A stretch of DNA of 7,335 nucleotides. Origin: an uncultured Clostridia bacterium. GTDB taxonomy: Bacteria > Bacillota > Clostridia > Christensenellales > Borkfalkiaceae. Positions 1-6,190 of this stretch are shown here, one piece after another (positions within the stretch are counted from its first letter, which is position 1; the number at the start of each line of letters is the position of its first letter). The notes beneath the pieces were generated by a model. The model had not been told where the DNA came from. It made no database searches and was given only the letters and a program-made list of their open reading frames with translations. The translations under genes and the position numbers were made by a program. The stretch spans positions 1 to 7,335 of the forward strand of contig CALDMH010000180.1 of assembly GCA_937915565.1 (NCBI GenBank). The letters are read 5' to 3'.

Positions 1-1299
1 TAAAAATTTATCGGTTGCGGCGTTAAGGGCAAGCTCGGAATTAACGCCGAGAAGCCTCACAAGGCTGATAACGGCAAATAAAAGGTCTCCGCATTCTTCG
101 TAAACGCCTTTTTCGTTGCCTTTCTCAACTTCCTCGAAAACCTCGTTAAACTCTTCTTTAACTTTATCCGCAACCTGTTTCACGGAGGAAAAATCCATAT
201 TGTATTTTCCCGACCTCGAACCTACTTTATGCGCGCGAAGAGCGGCGGGGAAACTTTTCGGAACGGATTCGAGGTATTCCGCGCCGCAAGTAAAGCCCTT
301 TTCGACCTGCTTGTTTTTCTCCCAAACGTCGAGGGCTTGCGCGGAATTTTTTGCCGTGTCGTTACCGAAAATGTGAGTGTGCCTCGAAATGAGTTTTGCG
401 CAAATTCCGCTCGTGACGTCGGTAAGCGTGAACGCGCGGCTTTCCTCGCCGAAGCAAACGTAGAAAAACGCCTGCATTAAAAAGTCGCCAAGTTCTTCGA
501 CGATAGCTTCGTCGTCCTTTTTCTCAACGGCGTCGAGAAGTTCGTAAGTTTCTTCCAAAGTGTTTTTTCTTATGCTTTCGGGCGTTTGAGCTTTGTCCCA
601 AGGGCAGCCGTTTTCGGAGCGAAGAATTTGTAAAATCCGATGCAAATCGGAAAAAGAGAACCGCTTCTTTCGGGTGAGAGGAAGATCTTTTATAACGATT
701 GCGGCTGTGTCGTCAAACTCGTCGCCGTAATCCGACTCGTAAAGCGATATTTCCTTAAAAGTGCCGTTAAAGAACTTATAGCAGGGGATTTCGTCGCCGA
801 AGAGGTCCGCAAGGACGAGTTTTACGCGGCTTGCCATCACCGAAGAATCAACGTCGTAAACGACGAGAGGTAAGGGAAGTTCGGCGCATTCCGCGTCGTA
901 TGCCGAAACGGCTGTGTACTTGCCGAAAACGCCCGCCTTATCCAAAAAATAATCTGCTTTTGAAATGCCGGAAATAATTTCCGCGTCGGGGCGTTTTGAA
1001 AGGATTATCGAGCAGGAAACGTCGTCTTTAACGTCGCCCTCCACAAGATAAATCACGTCGCTTTTTTTCGCGGCTTTTAAAACCTCGTTTGCGAGATTTT
1101 TCGCAAGCGTTGAAAAGTTTCTCGATTTATTGTAAACGAAATCAAGAGATTCGTATTCAAATCCGAGGCCGGTCAGCCATTTGCCGACCTTCGTTTCGGC
1201 CGTGCGAAGAATAACCTTATCCGTTTTTTTCGCCAGTTCCAGCGTTTTGAGCGACAAGTCGCCGGGTTGCGCGCCCGCGCCCGCAAGAAACAACTTCAT
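1..1299 (-). CDS. mazG: Nucleoside triphosphate pyrophosphohydrolase MazG with N-terminal tetrapyrrole-methylase-like domain (YabN type), 3' end cut by window edge
   Basis: Translating the minus strand gives 433 codons without a stop before the left edge. Residues about 1-205 form a tetrapyrrole (TP) methylase-like domain starting MKLFLAGAGAQPGDLSLKTL. Residues about 215-433 carry two MazG domains. The first has the GCPWDKAQTPESI signature (231-243), metal-ligand motif EETYE (249-253), EELGD (268-272) and SRHTHIFG (305-312). The second has EEFNE (382-386) and EECGD (401-405). Both acidic metal-binding sets are intact, so NTP-to-NMP hydrolysis (house-cleaning of non-canonical nucleotides) is the expected cytosolic activity. 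B. subtilis YabN is about 490 residues, so roughly 55 C-terminal residues lie off the window. An in-frame ATG at 1305 would add MQ. I prefer 1299 because AAGGA at 1310-1314 is better spaced from it. The start lies inside the 3' end of the flippase gene, which suggests coupled translation. The methylase half looks degenerate (see findings). Confidence 0.95.
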   Translation of the reverse strand, partial: MKLFLAGAGAQPGDLSLKTLELAKKTDKVILRTAETKVGKWLTGLGFEYESLDFVYNKSRNFSTLAKNLANEVLKAAKKSDVIYLVEGDVKDDVSCSIILSKRPDAEIISGISKADYFLDKAGVFGKYTAVSAYDAECAELPLPLVVYDVDSSVMASRVKLVLADLFGDEIPCYKFFNGTFKEISLYESDYGDEFDDTAAIVIKDLPLTRKKRFSFSDLHRILQILRSENGCPWDKAQTPESIRKNTLEETYELLDAVEKKDDEAIVEELGDFLMQAFFYVCFGEESRAFTLTDVTSGICAKLISRHTHIFGNDTAKNSAQALDVWEKNKQVEKGFTCGAEYLESVPKSFPAALRAHKVGSRSGKYNMDFSSVKQVADKVKEEFNEVFEEVEKGNEKGVYEECGDLLFAVISLVRLLGVNSELALNAATDKFL

Positions 1300-2617
1300 T
1301 TGCATTTTTTCCTTTTGCGTTTATAACTATAATATACACTATATTTGAAATAACCGCAACAAAATAATAGAGTATATCGGAATATAACGTTCCGAAAATA
1401 TTTATTTTCGGCTCTTTGATAAGCGGAATTTCAACCGCAATTTTCGCCGCCAAACCGCAAAAAAGAGATAGCGCGGGAGCAAAAGGTCTGCCTTTGGCAA
1501 CGAGAACGGAGGTTGAGGTTTGAATAACCGATAGCAGCACGACGTTTATTGCCGAAAAGACGATAAGGCTTCTCAATACGATTTTGTTTTCCGCGGAAAT
1601 CTTCGGAAAGAGTATTCTAACGGTAAATTTAGGGAAAAAGACTAAAAACGCAAATGCGATTGCGGATACGAAAAGCGTGTACGCCAAAGCCTGAACGACG
1701 TACCTTTTCGATTCTTCATTTTCCCGTTTAGCCTCCGCGGCGGATACTTTCGGTAAAACGCTTGCCGCAATTCCGTAACATAACGCCACCGGCATACCTA
1801 TAACCGATTCCACGCTTCCGGAGTATAATCCGTAAAGTTCGGTTGCGTTTTTAAGATAGTCGTTCAAAACGTTTACGACGACGAAACTGTCGAAAAGTTT
1901 GGCGAGCGGCAAGACGGTCGAAGTTAAAGCAATGGGGAAAAGTTGGGCTATAAGTCGATTAACGAGGTATTTATCGTTTGAGCGGCAAAAATCGACGCAG
2001 CTTTTTTCGGTTGACTTATATAGGGCGATAAGATGAATCGTCGCGGCTAATTCGCTTACCGAAACGGCAAAACAAGCAAGGCAAGCCCCTCTTTCGGGCG
2101 AAGAGCCGAAGAGAAAGCATAAAAAAAGACCGACGGAAATCTTTACGACCTGCTCGGTTAATTGCGAAGCGGCTGTCGGTTTCATATCGCATTTGCCTTG
2201 GAAATAGCCTCTGAAACACGAAATAACGCTTACGAAAATCAAAGAGGGCGCAAGTGCGACGTAAGAATACTTCGCTTGCACGTTCCCTTGAAGTGCGGAA
2301 AGACTTTCCGAAAAAAAAGTCATTATAAACCACCCGAAAATTCCCACGGGCAAAAGTAGTGCAAGCGATTTTTTGAGAACCGTTTTTCCGTTTTCGCCTG
2401 AGGCTATTATTTTCGTTATCGCGGAGGAAGCCGACGCGCCGCAAAACGTCATTAAAATCAAATACGTCGGAAAAGCGGTTTGATATATTCCCAGTCCCTC
2501 CGCTTTTAAAACGTTGTTCAGCGGTATCCGATACAGCGCGCCGAGCAGTTTTACCAGAAGCCCGCCGATTGCGATAATCATCGCGTTTTTCAACAATGAA
2601 TTTTGTCGTTTGCTCAT
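1217..2617 (-). CDS. SpoVB/YabM-like polysaccharide (lipid-linked oligosaccharide) flippase, MOP superfamily, short C-terminus
   Basis: This is a 466-residue polytopic membrane protein. The N-terminus (GGLLVKLLGALYRIPL, 18-33, then AEGLGIYQTAFPTY, 39-52) is the typical opening of SpoVB/YabM-type flippases of the MATE/MurJ-related MOP superfamily (COG2244). I count about 12 hydrophobic helices, near residues 11-33, 43-66, 82-104, 116-138, 156-172, 178-200, 222-247, 265-290, 304-328, 346-368, 378-398 and 408-434. Known members are usually 510-530 residues with 14 helices, so the last pair appears absent. The final ~29 residues are a basic, non-hydrophobic tail read from DNA that also encodes the start of mazG. 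The ATG overlaps the spoVT stop (TGATG), with only a weak Shine-Dalgarno before it, so translational coupling is likely. Family members export cell-wall or spore-cortex precursors; the exact substrate here cannot be told. Confidence 0.88.
   Translation of the reverse strand: MSKRQNSLLKNAMIIAIGGLLVKLLGALYRIPLNNVLKAEGLGIYQTAFPTYLILMTFCGASASSAITKIIASGENGKTVLKKSLALLLPVGIFGWFIMTFFSESLSALQGNVQAKYSYVALAPSLIFVSVISCFRGYFQGKCDMKPTAASQLTEQVVKISVGLFLCFLFGSSPERGACLACFAVSVSELAATIHLIALYKSTEKSCVDFCRSNDKYLVNRLIAQLFPIALTSTVLPLAKLFDSFVVVNVLNDYLKNATELYGLYSGSVESVIGMPVALCYGIAASVLPKVSAAEAKRENEESKRYVVQALAYTLFVSAIAFAFLVFFPKFTVRILFPKISAENKIVLRSLIVFSAINVVLLSVIQTSTSVLVAKGRPFAPALSLFCGLAAKIAVEIPLIKEPKINIFGTLYSDILYYFVAVISNIVYIIVINAKGKNANEVVSCGRGRATRRLVAQNAGTGEKNG
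1310..1316 (-). promoter_or_regulatory. Shine-Dalgarno site of mazG inside the flippase coding sequence
   Basis: On the minus strand the sequence AAAAGGA is followed by AAAA, ATG (1305), CAA and ATG (1299). If AAGGA pairs as the 5' part of AAGGAGG, the 1299 ATG has normal spacing and the 1305 ATG is too close. The site is embedded in the codons for flippase residues about 434-437, so ribosomes finishing the flippase pass directly over it. Confidence 0.6.
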
Positions 2618-3159
2618 CAGAAATGCGCCGAAATAAATTCCGCCGTGAGCATTGCAAGGCTTATGTCGGACGAGGTTATCGGGCTATCTTTCGATTTATC
2701 GGCAAGAATGATTCCGCCTATCACTTCGTCGCCGTTTATCACGGGCATAAAGAGTTGGTTTGCGAAATTCAGCCTGTCGCCGGATAAAATTTCAACGGGT
2801 GCGCCGCCGTCCGAACGATTTACGACGAGCGTTTTTTTCTTGCCGAGCAGTTCTTCTACGGCTTTACTTATCTTGTTTCCGACTATATCTTTCGCGTTCA
2901 TTCCCGAAGCGGAGAGATAAGTCGTTTCGTCGCATACGATAACGGTGTGCCCGGTGCATTTTTCAAGGCTTTCCGCCGCGCAGTCGAGCGAGCCGCCGAG
3001 CGTTTTTACGGGCGAATACTTTTTAATTACCAACGCGTCTCTTTCGGTGTAAATTTCAACGGGGTCGCCCTCTTTTAGTCTTAACGTTTTTCTCAATTCT
3101 TTCGGTATAACGACTCTTCCCAAAACGTCTATTCTTCTTACGATTCCTGTGTCTTTCAT
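2617..3159 (-). CDS. spoVT: SpoVT-type transcriptional regulator (AbrB domain plus GAF-like domain)
   Basis: The protein has 180 residues, against 178 for B. subtilis SpoVT. Residues about 4-48 are a swapped-hairpin AbrB DNA-binding domain with the signature GIVRRIDVLGRVVIPKELR, including conserved basic residues R8, R9 and R15 and the GRVVIPKELR strand-turn. Residues about 55-180 are a GAF-like sensor domain (for example LFMPVINGDEVIGGIILAD, 136-154). In Bacillus, SpoVT is a forespore regulator that tunes sigma-G-dependent genes; the ligand of its GAF domain is not established. The gene opens the spoVT-flippase-mazG cluster, the same order as in B. subtilis. The start is well supported by a GAGGAG Shine-Dalgarno 5 nt upstream. 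The stop codon overlaps the flippase ATG by 1 nt. The presence of spoVT suggests an endospore-forming ancestry, although non-sporulating clostridia also keep homologues. Confidence 0.95.
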   Translation of the reverse strand: MKDTGIVRRIDVLGRVVIPKELRKTLRLKEGDPVEIYTERDALVIKKYSPVKTLGGSLDCAAESLEKCTGHTVIVCDETTYLSASGMNAKDIVGNKISKAVEELLGKKKTLVVNRSDGGAPVEILSGDRLNFANQLFMPVINGDEVIGGIILADKSKDSPITSSDISLAMLTAEFISAHF

Positions 3160-3164
3160 AATAA

Positions 3165-3170
3165 CTCCTC
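3165..3170 (-). promoter_or_regulatory. Shine-Dalgarno site of spoVT
   Basis: GAGGAG on the minus strand lies 5 nt before the ATG at 3159, a near-ideal site that fixes the spoVT start. A small 6-bp stem (TTCGCC/GGCGAA, 3173-3191) ends only two bases upstream of it and could affect ribosome access. Confidence 0.75.
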
Positions 3171-3208
3171 ATTTCGCCTGTTTTCGGCGAATTTCCACAG
3201 GTAGTTTT

Positions 3209-3237
3209 TGTAAAAAGAGCCGAAATATGTATTTCAA
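3209..3237 (-). promoter_or_regulatory. Possible weak sigma-A-type promoter of the spoVT cluster
   Basis: On the minus strand TTGAAA (3232-3237, 5 of 6 to the -35 consensus) is separated by 17 bp from TTTACA (3209-3214, 3 of 6 to the -10 consensus). It lies in the only space available between the upstream terminator and spoVT, so a promoter is expected somewhere here. A CATATTT element (3225-3231) resembles a sigma-F/sigma-G -10 box, but its -35 position falls in the terminator and shows no match. The assignment is tentative. Confidence 0.25.
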
Positions 3238-3242
3238 TAAGC

Positions 3243-3286
3243 AAAAGGCCCGAATTCCGCGCGGATAGCCGAGCGGAATTCGGGCC
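3243..3286 (-). terminator. Rho-independent terminator of the spermidine-synthase-like gene
   Basis: A perfect 14-bp inverted repeat (GGCCCGAATTCCGC at 3247-3260 and GCGGAATTCGGGCC at 3273-3286) has a 12-nt loop. On the minus strand it is followed directly by TTTT (3243-3246) and further T-rich sequence. It starts 29 nt after the stop codon of the gene ending at 3316, and insulates spoVT from it. On the plus strand no T tract follows, so it is oriented for minus-strand transcripts. Confidence 0.85.
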
Positions 3287-3315
3287 AAAACGTCGAAAGG
3301 TCAAAAAAGCGATTG

Positions 3316-4929
3316 TCAGAAGCTTTCCAAAAGACCTTTAATACCTTTTTCCTTGAATATTTGTTTGTAATACGAGAGTTCGTTTGAAATCATACTGTCG
3401 ACGACTTTCATTCCGAGAAGTTCCACGGGAGCTTTGTCGTCGGTGAGGAGATAATTTCCCGCGCGGTATTTTTTCATCGAGGTTTTGACCTTGTTTGAAA
3501 TATAATAAAGGCTCGAATCGGTTGCCGAGGAGAGATTGCTCTCAAAAACGTTCAGCATATCGTCGTTATTGGAGGCGAACAAAACCTCGTTTGAAGAATT
3601 AGGAACGTCGACGGTGTAAATTTGGGAGAAAACGTTCGCAATGGTATCGGATAAATATTGATTTATGTTTCCCTCTCCGCCGCCGCGCATATTCATATTC
3701 ACAACCATAACCCCGTCGGGTTTAAGGTGGGTTTTAACGAGCGTGAAAAATTCCTTCGAGGACATTTGAAAGGGAATGGTAATATCCTGATATGCGTCCA
3801 CCATAATCACGTCGTAAACGTCGTCAACCGCGTTAAGATATGCTCTGCCGTCGTACGTTGTTACCTTAATATCGTCTGCGGCGTTGAAGTATTTTTTTGA
3901 GAGCGCGGTTATTTTGTCGTCTATTTCCACGCCTTCAATCGTAGGTTTTTTTGACGCGAAATATTTTTTGCATTGCGTTGCGTAAGTTCCCGTTCCCATT
4001 CCGAGAATAAGCACGTCGGAGGAATCTTTGCCGTATATATCCGCCATCATAGGCGCGGCCAACGCGTAATCGTAATACATTCCGGTGAGCGAGTCGTTTT
4101 TAACGTAAATCGACTGAACGCCGAAAAGCACGTTGGTCGATAAATAAACCTGCTTGTCGTCCTCGTAAACTTGAAGGTAATTGTAAACGGATTCGCCCTC
4201 GTAAGTCAGATTGTTTGCCCAGAAAGCAAAACTGCCGCTATGCCCGAAAATACAGCAAAGGATAAAAATAACGATTGATACGGGCAACTTTTTGATTTTA
4301 TCCCAACGCACCTTTGAAACGATAAAATAAACGGCGGAAAGCACGATGAGGATTCCCGCAAAGATAAGAAACGTAACGGAAGTTCCCACGGCGGGTATGG
4401 AAATAAACGTGGGAACGAAAGTTCCGATAATGCTTCCGATTGTGTTCGAGGCGTTTAAAAAACCGACGGTTTTTCCGTTGTCGTCGAGCGAATCTACGGA
4501 GTATTTCACAAGGCACGGAGTGACAGTGCCGAGAAGAAAAAGCGGGAACACGAAGATTATCATACACGCCGCGAAAGCCGCGATAACGAGGAAGTTCGTG
4601 CTTACGGTAAGTATCAGAAGCCCGGAAATTCCGAGAATGACGTATTTCCCGACGACCGGGATTAGCGCAATCCATACGGCGGCGATAATAATTCTTCCGT
4701 ACAGTTTATCCGGATTCGGGTTTTTATCGGCGGCTTTGCCACCGTAAATATTTCCGAGAGCCATAGCAATCATTATCGTGCCGATAATTATCGTCCAGAC
4801 GATTTGCGACGAACTGAAATACGGGGCGAGAAGTCTGCTTGCTCCGAGTTCTACGGCCATAACCGACATTCCCGAAAAGAATTCGGTGAGGTACATAAAA
4901 ATTTTGTTCTTCAAAATCTTCCTTTCCAT
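3316..4929 (-). CDS. Membrane-anchored spermidine-synthase-like protein (multi-helix domain fused to SAM-dependent methyltransferase fold)
   Basis: From the ATG at 4929 the product has 537 residues. Residues about 10-230 contain roughly seven or eight hydrophobic helices, opening with the family-typical AVELGASRLLAPYF (25-38) and IIIGTIMIAMALGNIYGGK (47-65). Residues about 240-460 form a spermidine-synthase-like Rossmann domain: YNYLQVYED (249-257), glycine loop GMGTG (310-314), acidic ribose-binding E335 in VEIDD, YDGRAYL (359-365), VDAYQDITIPFQ (377-388). LTDDKAPVELL (495-505) is the conserved tail seen in fused MFS/spermidine-synthase proteins. The family's reaction is not established. The classical acidic amine-binding residues of SpeE are not conserved here (see findings), so a polyamine product is uncertain. 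An upstream in-frame ATG at 4974 is unlikely because the -10 box lies downstream of it, while 4929 has TGAGGA 4 nt ahead. The gene is monocistronic: its own promoter on one side and a strong terminator on the other. Confidence 0.88.
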   Translation of the reverse strand: MERKILKNKIFMYLTEFFSGMSVMAVELGASRLLAPYFSSSQIVWTIIIGTIMIAMALGNIYGGKAADKNPNPDKLYGRIIIAAVWIALIPVVGKYVILGISGLLILTVSTNFLVIAAFAACMIIFVFPLFLLGTVTPCLVKYSVDSLDDNGKTVGFLNASNTIGSIIGTFVPTFISIPAVGTSVTFLIFAGILIVLSAVYFIVSKVRWDKIKKLPVSIVIFILCCIFGHSGSFAFWANNLTYEGESVYNYLQVYEDDKQVYLSTNVLFGVQSIYVKNDSLTGMYYDYALAAPMMADIYGKDSSDVLILGMGTGTYATQCKKYFASKKPTIEGVEIDDKITALSKKYFNAADDIKVTTYDGRAYLNAVDDVYDVIMVDAYQDITIPFQMSSKEFFTLVKTHLKPDGVMVVNMNMRGGGEGNINQYLSDTIANVFSQIYTVDVPNSSNEVLFASNNDDMLNVFESNLSSATDSSLYYISNKVKTSMKKYRAGNYLLTDDKAPVELLGMKVVDSMISNELSYYKQIFKEKGIKGLLESF

Positions 4930-4933
4930 ATTT

Positions 4934-4939
4934 TCCTCA
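4934..4939 (-). promoter_or_regulatory. Shine-Dalgarno site deciding the start of the spermidine-synthase-like gene
   Basis: TGAGGA on the minus strand lies 4 nt before the ATG at 4929. The alternative in-frame ATG at 4974 has no comparable site and precedes the predicted transcription start, so 4929 is the supported start. Confidence 0.7.
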
Positions 4940-4964
4940 AAAAGCAGTGTGATAAGATAAAAAA

Positions 4965-4993
4965 ATTTTAGCATTTCGCCGTGGAAATGTCAA
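4965..4993 (-). promoter_or_regulatory. Sigma-A promoter of the spermidine-synthase-like gene
   Basis: On the minus strand TTGACA (4988-4993, perfect -35) is followed by a 17-bp spacer and TAAAAT (4965-4970, 5 of 6). TG one base before the -10 gives an extended -10. Transcription would begin near 4958, leaving a leader of about 29 nt before the ATG at 4929. Confidence 0.85.
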
Positions 4994-5018
4994 TCGAAAT
5001 TAAAACGTGCCGATTTTG

Positions 5019-5036
5019 TTGCAATATATATTTCAA
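5019..5036. promoter_or_regulatory. 18-bp near-palindrome between divergent promoters, candidate operator
   Basis: TTGCAATATATATTTCAA matches its own reverse complement except at one symmetric pair. It lies 25 bp upstream of the minus-strand -35 box and 34 bp upstream of the plus-strand -35 box, where a dimeric regulator could act on either or both promoters. The AT-rich centre makes chance symmetry possible. The cognate regulator is not in the window. Confidence 0.3.
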
Positions 5037-5070
5037 AACTTGCATAAAAAAGTAAAAATTTGAAAATGCG

Positions 5071-5099
5071 TTGACTTTGCGCGATTTTGATACTATAAT
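5071..5099 (+). promoter_or_regulatory. Sigma-A promoter of the uxuA-uxuB operon
   Basis: TTGACT (5071-5076, 5 of 6), a 17-bp spacer and TATAAT (5094-5099, perfect) form a strong housekeeping promoter. The start point should fall near 5106, giving a leader of about 38 nt. Such a strong core promoter on a catabolic operon suggests control by repression. Confidence 0.88.
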
Positions 5100-5105
5100 A
5101 TACGC

Positions 5106-5117
5106 GTCTGTATAGAC
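5106..5117. promoter_or_regulatory. Candidate repressor operator at the uxuA transcription start
   Basis: GTCTGTATAGAC is a palindrome with four-base arms, and 10 of its 12 positions agree with the reverse complement. It sits on the predicted transcription start, a classic repressor position. Hexuronate operons are commonly controlled by GntR/FCD regulators (UxuR, ExuR) that bind short GTATAC-centred palindromes. The resemblance here is loose and the assignment is inference. Confidence 0.3.
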
Positions 5118-5143
5118 TGAATAAAGACATAAGGATAACGTTT

Positions 5144-6190
5144 ATGAAAATGACTTTTCGGTGGTACGGCAAAAACGATTGCATACCGCTTAATTACATC
5201 AAGCAGATTCAGGGAATGACGGGCGTTGTCACCGCCGTTTACGACGAGCCTGTCGGAAACGTGTGGAGCGTGGAAAAACTCGAAGAACTTAAACGAACCG
5301 CAAACGCCGCGGGGCTCGAAATGGAAGTTATCGAGAGTATTCCCGTTCACGAGGACATAAAGCTCGGCCTTCCGTCGAGGGATAAGTATATCGAGGCTTA
5401 CAAACAAAACGTAATCAACTGCGGAAAAGTTGGCGTTAAGTGCGTTTGTTATAACTTTATGCCCGTTTTCGATTGGTTCAGGACGAATCTCTATTATAAG
5501 CACGAGGACGGTTCGACGTCGCTTTCATACAGCGAAGCCGACTTCAAAAAACTCGATAAGCACAATTTAAGGCTTCCGGGGTGGGACGAAAGTTATTCTC
5601 CCGAACAACTTAACGGGCTTTTAAAGCAGTACGAAGGCGTAACTCACGAGAAGCTTTTTGAAAATCTCGTTTATTTCCTTAAAGCGATTATGCCGGCCTG
5701 CGAGGAAGCGGGAGTGAATATGGCGATTCACCCGGACGACCCGCCGTGGGATATTTTCGGGCTTCCGAGAATCGTGGGAAGAGAAGAGGATTACGACAGA
5801 CTTTTTGCCGCAGTGCCCGATAAGCATAACGGAATAACCTTCTGCACCGGTTCTTTGGGAGCTGGTAGATTTAACGATTTGCCGAAGATGGCTGCAAAAT
5901 ACGCGAAGAGAGTGTACTTCGCTCACCTGCGCCAATTGAAATATACTTCCGAAACCGATTTTTATGAAAACGGACATCAGACGAGCGAAGGAAACGTGGA
6001 TATTTACGCAATCGTGAAAGCGCTCGTGGAAAACGGTTTCGACGGTTACCTTCGTCCCGACCACGGAAGAAACGTTTGGGGCGAGGACGCAAAACCGGGA
6101 TACGGTTTATACGACAGAGCTTTGGGGGCCGCTTATTTGCAAGGGGTTTTCGAGGCCGTTGAAAAAGATTTAAAAGGAGAAAGAAAATGA
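5144..6190 (+). CDS. uxuA: D-mannonate dehydratase (EC 4.2.1.8)
   Basis: The 348-residue protein matches UxuA/ManD along its whole length, in the short form typical of Firmicutes. It removes water from D-mannonate to give 2-keto-3-deoxy-D-gluconate in the D-glucuronate branch of hexuronate degradation, in the cytosol with a divalent metal (Mn or Fe). Visible landmarks are the opening MKMTFRWYGKND, PVHEDIKLGLPSRD (67-80), CYNFMPVFDW (102-111), IHPDDPPWDIFGLPRI (195-210), FCTGSLGAG (233-241), FAHLRQLKY (259-267) and YLRPDHGR (302-309). The expected metal ligands His196, Cys234, His261 and Asp306 are all present, so the enzyme should be active. The start is fixed by AAGGA (5131-5135) 8 nt upstream and by the conserved N-terminus. 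It is the first gene of the operon, directly behind a strong promoter, and overlaps uxuB by 4 nt. Confidence 0.97.
   Translation: MKMTFRWYGKNDCIPLNYIKQIQGMTGVVTAVYDEPVGNVWSVEKLEELKRTANAAGLEMEVIESIPVHEDIKLGLPSRDKYIEAYKQNVINCGKVGVKCVCYNFMPVFDWFRTNLYYKHEDGSTSLSYSEADFKKLDKHNLRLPGWDESYSPEQLNGLLKQYEGVTHEKLFENLVYFLKAIMPACEEAGVNMAIHPDDPPWDIFGLPRIVGREEDYDRLFAAVPDKHNGITFCTGSLGAGRFNDLPKMAAKYAKRVYFAHLRQLKYTSETDFYENGHQTSEGNVDIYAIVKALVENGFDGYLRPDHGRNVWGEDAKPGYGLYDRALGAAYLQGVFEAVEKDLKGERK
6174..6179 (+). promoter_or_regulatory. Shine-Dalgarno site of uxuB within the uxuA 3' end
   Basis: AAGGAG lies 7 nt before the ATG at 6187 and inside the last codons of uxuA. With the ATGA stop/start overlap it supports both independent initiation and coupled translation of uxuB. 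Confidence 0.75.

Noticed and set aside
116..873. Several plus-strand open frames of 77-86 codons opposite mazG.
   Set aside because: They lie antisense to a gene with clear family motifs, have no recognisable content, and are expected shadows of CG-rich codon use.
4346..4747. A 133-codon plus-strand open frame opposite the spermidine-synthase-like gene.
   Set aside because: Its composition mirrors the antisense of hydrophobic helices and no family motif is visible. The minus-strand frame is fully explained.
4930..4974. An N-terminal extension of the spermidine-synthase-like protein by 15 residues from an ATG at 4974.
   Set aside because: The -10 box of its promoter (4965-4970) lies inside this stretch and the predicted transcript starts near 4958. 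The ATG at 4929 has a good Shine-Dalgarno.
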